Positions 14,525 through 19,623 of a stretch of 19,623 nt of DNA are shown here, piece by piece. How positions within the stretch are numbered: the first letter of the stretch is position 1; every line of letters begins with the position of its first letter. Origin of the DNA: CAADGL01 sp964643885 (GTDB lineage: Bacteria > Planctomycetota > Phycisphaerae > UBA1845 > Fen-1342). The position numbers were made by a program, and so were the translations under genes. The notes beneath the pieces are model-generated. The model was not told the origin of the DNA. It searched no databases and saw only the letters and a list, made by a program, of their open reading frames with translations. The stretch covers positions 1-19,623 of the forward strand of contig CAZXUI010000084.1 in assembly GCA_964643885.1 (NCBI GenBank). Direction: 5' to 3'.

Positions 14525-14755
14525 ATGAAACCTGAGATTCAGCGCGCGATCGCCAGCGCCGTCGATCTGGTGAACACTCACTCGGGTCAGGCGTGCGTCC
14601 GCCTGCGGTTCCTCGATGATCCCGAGGAGCTGGAGCTGGTGGCGAACTCGGCCAGTCTGCGTGGAAACACGTTTGAGTTCGTGGCGGGCTTCGAGACGTA
14701 CGGCGGCTCCGTCGAGGAGCTGCGCTCGGTGCAGGCCGAGCTGATCAATCACTAG
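14525..14755 (+). CDS. Small protein of unknown function cotranscribed with groES
   Basis: 76 residues, slightly acidic, no cysteine cluster, signal or membrane segment. AGGGAAG lies about six bases before ATG 14525, a good ribosome binding site, and it starts 19 bases after the groES stop, so it is almost surely in the same transcript. The sequence alternates helix-like parts (EIQRAIASAVDLVNTH; VEELRSVQAELINH) with a central strand-like part (ACVRLRFLDDPEELELVANS). I do not recognise the family. Its place suggests a role near chaperonin function or stress, but that is guesswork. Its stop codon lies inside the first terminator stem. Confidence 0.75.
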   Translation: MKPEIQRAIASAVDLVNTHSGQACVRLRFLDDPEELELVANSASLRGNTFEFVAGFETYGGSVEELRSVQAELINH

Positions 14756-14786
14756 CCGCGCCGCGACCGGGCCTGGCGCGGCTTTT
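14754..14786 (+). terminator. Terminator 1 of the groES operon
   Basis: Arms AGCCGCGCC (14754-14762) and GGCGCGGCT (14775-14783) form nine perfect pairs with four T residues at the end. The 5' arm begins in the stop codon of the 76-residue protein. Confidence 0.8.
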
Positions 14787-14802
14787 CAGGCTTCTTGTTC
14801 GC

Positions 14803-14849
14803 AGCTCGTCGTCTACCGATTGGAGAGGCGGTAGGTGGCGAGCTTTTTT
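14803..14849 (+). terminator. Terminator 2 (two-part hairpin with T-run)
   Basis: An outer stem AGCTCG (14803-14808) / CGAGCT (14839-14844) and an inner stem CTACCG (14813-14818) / CGGTAG (14829-14834) are separated by a four-by-four internal loop, followed by six T residues (14844-14849). Confidence 0.75.
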
Positions 14850-14915
14850 GCGCGCGGGGGCCGCGGGGCGGACCCTGCGGCTTGAAGCGCGCGGCCGCGC
14901 GGGCATACCGTATTC

Positions 14916-16574
14916 ATGCGGGGCGGCGACTGGAAACCAGGGCGGATGTCGAACGGAACGATCGAGCTCGAGTATAAGCGGGGCGAGGACGGGCTGAGCG
15001 CGACGCTGGTCGCCAGCCTGCCGACGGTGCGGCCGATCCGTCTGGGCGGAGCGGTGACGGACCTGCGCCTGCCGGCGACTCCGCCGGATGAGACGTTCGC
15101 GACGATCGCCTACACCATCGACCACTACTGGCTGGAGCGCAGCGGCGAGGAGCCGGTGCGCGTGAACGGCGTGGAGGTGCCGGAGTCGGGTGTCGCCCTT
15201 CAGGACGGGGACACGATCGCGATCCGTGACTTCCGGCTGACGTACTTCGACGGCTTGCCGCAGGAGGAGGGGCGGCTGATCGAGACGCACCTGCGCTGGC
15301 GGCTGAAGGCGGGGAACCTGGCCGAGCATGAAGGCGCGGTGGTGGCCGACGAGAGCGCGCGGCTGCACATCGAGGAGTTCGACGCGTCGACGCGGCCGCT
15401 GCTTCAGGCGGAGCGGTACGCGGAGATTCAGCGGATGGCCGAGGCGGAGCTGACGCGGCTGATCCGGCTGGACCAGGGGGAGGCGTTGGAGGCGTACACG
15501 CAGTACCTGTGGTGGGTTCGGGTTCGGATGGCGCGTGAGGCGGGCGATTCGACGGCAGTGGAGACGGCGCACCAGGCGGTGGACCTGTTTCCGGCCTTCA
15601 GTCCGCTGCTGGTGGCGTGCGGGGTGACGTTCCTGACGGCGCAGCGCTGGACGACGGCGCGGGACGCCTTCGTGCGGGCGCTGCGCAGCGGGCAGCGTGA
15701 GTTTCTGCCGAGCGTGCACGATGCGCGGATCGGGCTGCTTCTGGCGGAGCATATGATCGCGTGCGCGGCGGCGGAAAACGCCGGGCCGCGCAAGCCGGGG
15801 GAATGGGCGCCGTGGGAATGGGAAGTGCCGCTGATCCGGCTGCACACGCCGGGCGATGAGCTGCTGGCCTGGCGGATCGCGCGGTTCGGACGGGTCTTCG
15901 GGCCGCCGACGCACCTGCGCTTCGTTTTTCGCGGATTGCAGAAGAACGAGTCGGACGGCGAGCAGCGGCAGCGCTGGGAGATCTTCGACGCGGCGGGCGG
16001 GCAGTTGTGGCGGCGGGTGCTGGTACTGCCGCCGACGGGGCTGGCGGACCCGAGCCTGATGGTGGAGGCGGCGGGCCTGCGCGAGCTGCTGGAGAAGACC
16101 GATCGGAGCTTCTTGTCGTCGGTGCTGGACTGGTCGCACGAGGCGTCGGAGCTGGACCGGCCGCCGGTGCTGGTCGATCAGAGTGCGCTGGCGGTCCTGA
16201 CGGAGGCGCTGGGCGGGGAGCAGGCGTGGGTGCGGCTGTTCGAGCACGCGGGCTCGGTGGCGTTCGAGATCGTGCCCGAGCCGCGCGAGGAGGACCTGGC
16301 GTATCGACAGGGCAGCGTGGGGGTGGCGCTGTCCGGGGCGCTGGCGCGGCGCGTGGTCGGCGGGCAGCTTTTCCACAGCCGCAGGCAGGGATTCTACCTG
16401 GAGTTTCCGTCGGGGCAGCGGTACGCGGTGGTGCGGCGGTCGTCGACGGGGCAAACGGCCGGCGAGACGGGCGGCCGCCGCCGGTGGGGTTCGTTCTGGT
16501 CGAACCTGCTGATCATCGTCGGCGTGCTGCTGTTGCTTGGATCGCTGATCCGGTTTCTGCTGCCGGCAGGCTGA
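14916..16574 (+). CDS. FHA-like, helical-repeat, tail-anchored membrane protein
   Basis: 552 residues from ATG 14916. Residues about 38-112 resemble a forkhead-associated domain: the C-terminal half VNGVEVPESGVALQDGDTI and FRLTYF fits, but the Gly-Arg and Ser-x-x-His phosphothreonine-binding residues are not seen. Residues about 140-260 are helical and TPR-like (EALEAYTQYLWWVRVRMA; TTARDAFVRALRSGQ). The middle is of unknown type. The extreme C-terminus (about 530-549, NLLIIVGVLLLLGSLIRFLL) is one membrane helix after a basic stretch, so most of the protein should face the cytoplasm. The start is uncertain: ATG 14916 lies six bases after a -10-like CATACC (TTGAAG 16 bases further up) and could be leaderless; ATG 14946 is the alternative. 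Confidence 0.78.
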   Translation: MRGGDWKPGRMSNGTIELEYKRGEDGLSATLVASLPTVRPIRLGGAVTDLRLPATPPDETFATIAYTIDHYWLERSGEEPVRVNGVEVPESGVALQDGDTIAIRDFRLTYFDGLPQEEGRLIETHLRWRLKAGNLAEHEGAVVADESARLHIEEFDASTRPLLQAERYAEIQRMAEAELTRLIRLDQGEALEAYTQYLWWVRVRMAREAGDSTAVETAHQAVDLFPAFSPLLVACGVTFLTAQRWTTARDAFVRALRSGQREFLPSVHDARIGLLLAEHMIACAAAENAGPRKPGEWAPWEWEVPLIRLHTPGDELLAWRIARFGRVFGPPTHLRFVFRGLQKNESDGEQRQRWEIFDAAGGQLWRRVLVLPPTGLADPSLMVEAAGLRELLEKTDRSFLSSVLDWSHEASELDRPPVLVDQSALAVLTEALGGEQAWVRLFEHAGSVAFEIVPEPREEDLAYRQGSVGVALSGALARRVVGGQLFHSRRQGFYLEFPSGQRYAVVRRSSTGQTAGETGGRRRWGSFWSNLLIIVGVLLLLGSLIRFLLPAG

Positions 16575-16601
16575 GCGGGGACTCGCGGCCGGCGCGGCTT
16601 C

Positions 16602-16630
16602 TTGCCGCACGCTGATGCGGGGAGTATAGA
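16602..16630 (+). promoter_or_regulatory. Candidate sigma-70 promoter of the LolC/LolD-like operon
   Basis: TTGCCG (16602-16607) and TATAGA (16625-16630) are separated by 17 bases, with a leader of about 48 bases to GTG 16685. This would uncouple the transporter from the FHA-like gene upstream. Confidence 0.45.
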
Positions 16631-16684
16631 GGTCGGCCACGGACAGGAACTGCGCCTCGCCCGCGCGCCCGGCATGGACGGCCC

Positions 16685-18337
16685 GTGTACAAACTCTTCC
16701 TGACATTCCACTACCTGCGGACGCGGCTGATCGCCTATTTCGCGATCTGCGCGGTGGCGCTGTGCGTGATGATGGTGCTGGTCGTCATGTCGGTGATGGG
16801 CGGCTGGCTGGACCAGGTCAAGCAGCGGGCTCGTGGGCTGCTGGGCGACGTGATCGTCGACAACGGCAATTACGCCGGGTTTCCGCTCTATGACGAGTTC
16901 ATCGAGGAGATTTCCGAGTGGCCCCAGATCGAGGCGGCCACGCCGGTGATCTACACGTACGGGCTGATGCGGATCCGGACGTCGCAGTTCGAGAAGACGG
17001 ACCCGACGAGCGTCGTCGGCGTGCGGCTGGATGAAGTGGTGAAGGTGAACGCCTTCGGGCGAAGCCTGTTCTACGAGAAGTATTACCCGGGCACGACGCA
17101 CCTGGGCGAAGTGCGGATGCCGCAGGTGGGGATCGATGCGGCGGGCGAGCCCGTGCGGCTGGCGGACGGACGCGAGGTACAGCCGATCGTGCTGCCGGAG
17201 CCGTACCAGGCGGCGCTCGAGCGGGCGCGGCAGGCGGCTCTGGCGGAGACGGGCAGGCCGTTGGAAGTGACGGAGACGGTCGACAGCGGGCTGAGCCAGG
17301 AGCTGCGGGCCGTGGGGCTGCCGCCGATCCCGGGATTCTACGACTACAACTTCGAGACCGGCGAGCCTCGGCTGGTGGGCGACCCGCTGCCGGGCGTGAT
17401 CATCGGCCGCGACATCGTGGCCAGCCGCAACTCGGACGGGACGTATGAGCACTGGTTTCCGCGCGGAACGGAAGTGACGCTGACGCTGTGGGCCGCGTCG
17501 CTGGCCGGCTCGGTGGACCCGCTGCCGAAAAAGCAGAGCTTCCGCTACATCGACGACTCGCGCACGGGCGTCTACGAGATCGACTCGAAGCATGTCTATT
17601 GCGACTTCGACCTGGTGCAGCGGATCGTGGAGATGGGCGCGGCGGAGCGGGTCGACGCGGACGGCAACGTGATCGGCCGCTGGGCGCCGCGGTGCAGCCA
17701 GATTCAGATCAAACTGGCGCCGGGCGCCAGCGCGGGCGAGCTGACGAGCCGGCTGACCGATACGTACGTCGGCCTGCTGTCCGACCCGCGCTTCGAGAAC
17801 CTGAGCGAGAGCGAGCGAAAGCTGGTATTGCGGGTCAAGGCGCTGACGTGGGAGCAGTCGCAGGCGCACATCATCGGCCCGGTCGAGAAGGAGCGGGCGC
17901 TGGTCACAGTTCTCTTCGGCATCGTCTCGCTGGTCGCCGTGGCGCTGATCCTGTGCATTCTGTACATGATCGTGCTTCAGAAGACGCGCGACGTGGGGAT
18001 CATCAAGAGCCTGGGCGGGTCGTCGGGCGGGGTGGCGATGATCTTCGTCCATTACGGAGCGGCGGTGGGGCTGATCGGGGCGGTGCTGGGGCTGATCGGC
18101 GGGACGCTGTTCGTCACGTACATCAACGACATACAGGACTTTCTGATCTCGATCGATCCGCGGCTGCGGGTGTGGGATTTGCAGGTGTATTCGTTCGACC
18201 GCATCCCGAGCGAGGTGAATCCGCTCGAGGCGGCGGCGATCGGGCTGATCGCGGTTGCGGCTGCGACGGCCGGTTCGCTGGCGGCGGCGCTGCGGGCGGG
18301 GTACATGCAGCCGGTCGAGGCGCTCGGGTATGAGTGA
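16685..18337 (+). CDS. ABC transporter permease, LolC/LolE (FtsX/MacB-type) family
   Basis: 550 residues. One membrane helix near the N-terminus (about 15-39, LIAYFAICAVALCVMMVLVV) is followed by a large extracytoplasmic domain (about 41-402). Three C-terminal helices (about 404-430, 449-482, 513-537) make up the FtsX fold, with the short cytoplasmic QKTRDVGIIKSLGGSS between the first two, which is the ATPase-coupling helix region of this family. LolC/LolE move lipoproteins from the inner to the outer membrane using LolD. The protein is about 150 residues longer than typical LolC, all in the outer domain. The start is GTG 16685; the nearby ATG 16675 is out of frame. It overlaps the ATPase gene by eight bases, so the two form one unit. 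Confidence 0.88.
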   Translation: MYKLFLTFHYLRTRLIAYFAICAVALCVMMVLVVMSVMGGWLDQVKQRARGLLGDVIVDNGNYAGFPLYDEFIEEISEWPQIEAATPVIYTYGLMRIRTSQFEKTDPTSVVGVRLDEVVKVNAFGRSLFYEKYYPGTTHLGEVRMPQVGIDAAGEPVRLADGREVQPIVLPEPYQAALERARQAALAETGRPLEVTETVDSGLSQELRAVGLPPIPGFYDYNFETGEPRLVGDPLPGVIIGRDIVASRNSDGTYEHWFPRGTEVTLTLWAASLAGSVDPLPKKQSFRYIDDSRTGVYEIDSKHVYCDFDLVQRIVEMGAAERVDADGNVIGRWAPRCSQIQIKLAPGASAGELTSRLTDTYVGLLSDPRFENLSESERKLVLRVKALTWEQSQAHIIGPVEKERALVTVLFGIVSLVAVALILCILYMIVLQKTRDVGIIKSLGGSSGGVAMIFVHYGAAVGLIGAVLGLIGGTLFVTYINDIQDFLISIDPRLRVWDLQVYSFDRIPSEVNPLEAAAIGLIAVAAATAGSLAAALRAGYMQPVEALGYE

Positions 18338-19310
18338 GCCGATTCTGATCGCCGAGGCGGTGCACAAGAGCTACCGCATGGGTCCGGCGGACCTGAAGGT
18401 GCTGCGCGGCTGCTCGCTGCGCGTCGAGCAGGGGGAGTTCGTCGCGATCATGGGCAAGTCGGGCAGCGGCAAGAGCACTCTTCTGCACGTGCTGGGCGCG
18501 CTGGATGTGCCGCAGCGGGGCGAGGTGTATTTTCGCGGCGAGCCGGTCGTGGCGGCGCCGAGCGGCGCCGGCCGGGCGGCCGCGAGCGTCAATTCCGTCC
18601 TGCGGGCCGTGCTGCTCGTGCTGCTGCGGCTGTTCGCGTGGGTTTTCGTTCCGCTGATCGGGCTGATCGCGGCGGCGATCCTGGTGCTGGCCACGCTGCA
18701 CGTGCTGATCCCTTCACTGCCGGACATTCCGGCCGAGTGGCTGACGCGCTTGCTGTGGCTGGCGTACGTCTTTCCGGTGATGGCGGGGCTCGGGCTGCTG
18801 GCTCTGCTGATCCAGATGGTGCGGCTGCCGCTGGTGGACCTGACGGAGCGGCGGCGGATCCAGATGCGGCGGCGGAATTTCGGGTTCGTGTTCCAGTTCT
18901 ACCATCTTCTGCCGGAGCTGAGCGTGCTGGGCAACGTGCTGCTTCAGCCGATGGTGAACTGCCCGATCTACGCCTGGCCGGGGCGGCGGGCGGCGGCGCG
19001 GCAGGAGGCGCTGGAGATTCTCGAGCGCGTCGGCCTGGGACAGCGGCTGCGGCACAAGCCCAGCGAGCTGTCGGGCGGCGAGCGGCAGCGCGTGGCGATC
19101 GCCCGAGCGCTCGTCGGCCGGCCGGCCGTGCTGCTGGCGGATGAGCCGACCGGCAACCTGGACGCGGCGGCGGGCGAGAACATCATGGAGATCCTGCGGC
19201 AGCTTCATCGCGAGGGGCAGACGATCGTGCTGGTGACGCACGATGCGAGCATCGCGCGGCAGGCGGACCGGGTGCTGAAACTGGAGAACGGGCAGCTCGC
19301 TGAGGCCTGA
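18330..19310 (+). CDS. ABC transporter ATPase, LolD type, with a membrane-like insertion
   Basis: 326 residues from ATG 18330, which overlaps the permease stop by eight bases; LolD is usually about 230. Motifs are complete: Walker A GKSGSGKST (42-50), Q-loop Gln189 in FVFQFYHLLPEL, signature LSGGERQR (247-254), Walker B AVLLADEP (266-273), H-loop His304. The FVFQFYHLLPEL and SELSGGERQRVAIARAL stretches are especially LolD-like. Between Walker A and the Q-loop are 141 residues (Lys48 to Gln189), against 46 in the ATPase at 2225-2956. The extra part (about 73-168) is hydrophobic, with segments near 90-127 and 141-163 joined by PSLPDIPAEWLTR. It is in frame, with the same GC-rich codon use as its surroundings. 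It would anchor the ATPase in the membrane. Confidence 0.9.
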   Translation: MSEPILIAEAVHKSYRMGPADLKVLRGCSLRVEQGEFVAIMGKSGSGKSTLLHVLGALDVPQRGEVYFRGEPVVAAPSGAGRAAASVNSVLRAVLLVLLRLFAWVFVPLIGLIAAAILVLATLHVLIPSLPDIPAEWLTRLLWLAYVFPVMAGLGLLALLIQMVRLPLVDLTERRRIQMRRRNFGFVFQFYHLLPELSVLGNVLLQPMVNCPIYAWPGRRAAARQEALEILERVGLGQRLRHKPSELSGGERQRVAIARALVGRPAVLLADEPTGNLDAAAGENIMEILRQLHREGQTIVLVTHDASIARQADRVLKLENGQLAEA

Positions 19311-19330
19311 TCGCGGGAGGTCCGGGCGGC

Positions 19331-19357
19331 GGGTGCGAGATGGGAATCTCGCACCAG
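19331..19357. repeat. GGGA-loop palindrome, exact copy of 10857-10883
   Basis: Arms GTGCGAGAT and ATCTCGCAC (19333-19354) around GGGA. The 27 bases match the earlier copy with no change. It begins 20 bases after the ATPase stop codon, but there is no T-run. Confidence 0.88.
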
Positions 19358-19470
19358 GACGACACGATCGGACCGGTCGCCGTTTTGGATCTGAATGCGG
19401 TGCGGGTCTGGCCCTCTTGTGCTGTGATCCGGGACGAAGGCCCCACGGACGACGTAGGGGGATGAGCTTT

Positions 19471-19513
19471 CCGGTGGCTTCAAGCCACCGGCTACGGCCG
19501 TCAGCCCTGACGG
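19471..19513. repeat. Two adjacent palindromes
   Basis: CCGGTGGCTT and AAGCCACCGG pair around a single C at 19471-19491. CCGTCAG and CTGACGG pair around CC at 19498-19513. No gene is present in this stretch. Confidence 0.75.
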
Positions 19514-19523
19514 GCACGAGCGC

Positions 19524-19623
19524 GACAGGTCGGAGATCTGTCGCCCGGTGACCGGTCAGAGACCGGTCCCCCAGTCTTGGGGAAGCGCGACAGGTCGGAG
19601 ACCTGTCGCCCGGTGACCGGTCA
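19524..19623. repeat. Composite hairpin unit in tandem, 65-base period, cut by the window end
   Basis: Unit one (19524-19588) holds hairpin A (arms GACAGGTC/GATCTGTC, loop GGA), the spacer GCCCGGT, hairpin B (arms GACCGGTC/GACCGGTC, loop AGA, 19550-19568), and a small hairpin CCCCA/TGGGG (19569-19582). Unit two begins at 19589 with hairpin A (arms GACAGGTC/GACCTGTC) and stops inside hairpin B at the edge. The same order, A then seven bases (GCCCAGT) then B then a C-run, occurs at 10892-10950. Confidence 0.85.

Noticed and set aside
19441..19460. Hairpin CCCCACG / CGTAGGGG
   Set aside because: It needs a bulge and has a short stem. It may be a decayed repeat but is not strong enough to list.
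19524..19623. CRISPR array at the right edge
   Set aside because: The 65-base period is fully repetitive, including what would be spacers, and each unit is made of hairpins.

Overview
This is a very GC-rich, gene-dense bacterial window. I would place it in the Planctomycetota (perhaps a Phycisphaerae-like lineage). That rests on the mix of genes, not on a marker gene: a DUF2723 membrane protein, an exported FG-GAP repeat protein, an exported prenyltransferase/squalene-cyclase-fold protein, a degenerate FHA protein, a GroES gene with no GroEL beside it, and intergenic DNA packed with short hairpin repeats. There is no rRNA, tRNA, transposase, integrase or CRISPR array. The taxonomic call is an inference.

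Layout. 1-201: hairpin repeat array. 213-1712 (+): DUF2723 membrane protein. 1746-2956 (-): GNAT acetyltransferase and an ABC ATPase of LolD/MacB type, convergent with the first gene. 3135-5728 (+): ribosomal protein L31 type B with its own terminator, peptide chain release factor 1, then a family 9 (heptosyltransferase-like) glycosyltransferase. 5948-7540 (+): exported FG-GAP repeat protein and terminator. 7689-8452 (-): a toxin-antitoxin operon whose RelE-type toxin gene is interrupted by an in-frame TGA while the antitoxin is intact. 8645-10737 (+): two translationally coupled exported proteins, a coiled-coil protein and an alpha/alpha-barrel repeat protein. 10815-11025: second hairpin repeat cluster. 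11063-12550 (+): rhamnulokinase. 12816-13891 (+): hemerythrin-like protein, then thiol peroxidase Tpx. 14209-14755 (+): GroES and an unknown 76-residue protein, followed by two terminators in a row. 14916-16574 (+): FHA-like, tail-anchored protein. 16685-19310 (+): a LolC/LolD-type ABC transporter, permease then ATPase. 19333-19623: third hairpin cluster, related to the second and cut by the window edge.

How the genes work together. Most are housekeeping or envelope functions: translation (L31, RF1), envelope sugar chemistry (DUF2723 protein, family 9 transferase), lipoprotein-type export (LolCD-like pair), and peroxide/oxygen or protein-folding stress (hemerythrin-like protein, Tpx, GroES). 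Only three pairs look coupled by overlap: toxin/antitoxin (TAATG), coiled-coil/barrel protein (ATGA), and permease/ATPase (8-base overlap).

The most unusual item is the transporter ATPase at 18330-19310. It has every nucleotide-binding motif, but carries about 95 extra residues between Walker A and the Q-loop. The insert is strongly hydrophobic and reads as a membrane hairpin. The second ATPase of the same family in this window (2225-2956) lacks it and serves as an internal control. The composite GGA-loop hairpin repeats and the stop-interrupted toxin are the next most interesting items.
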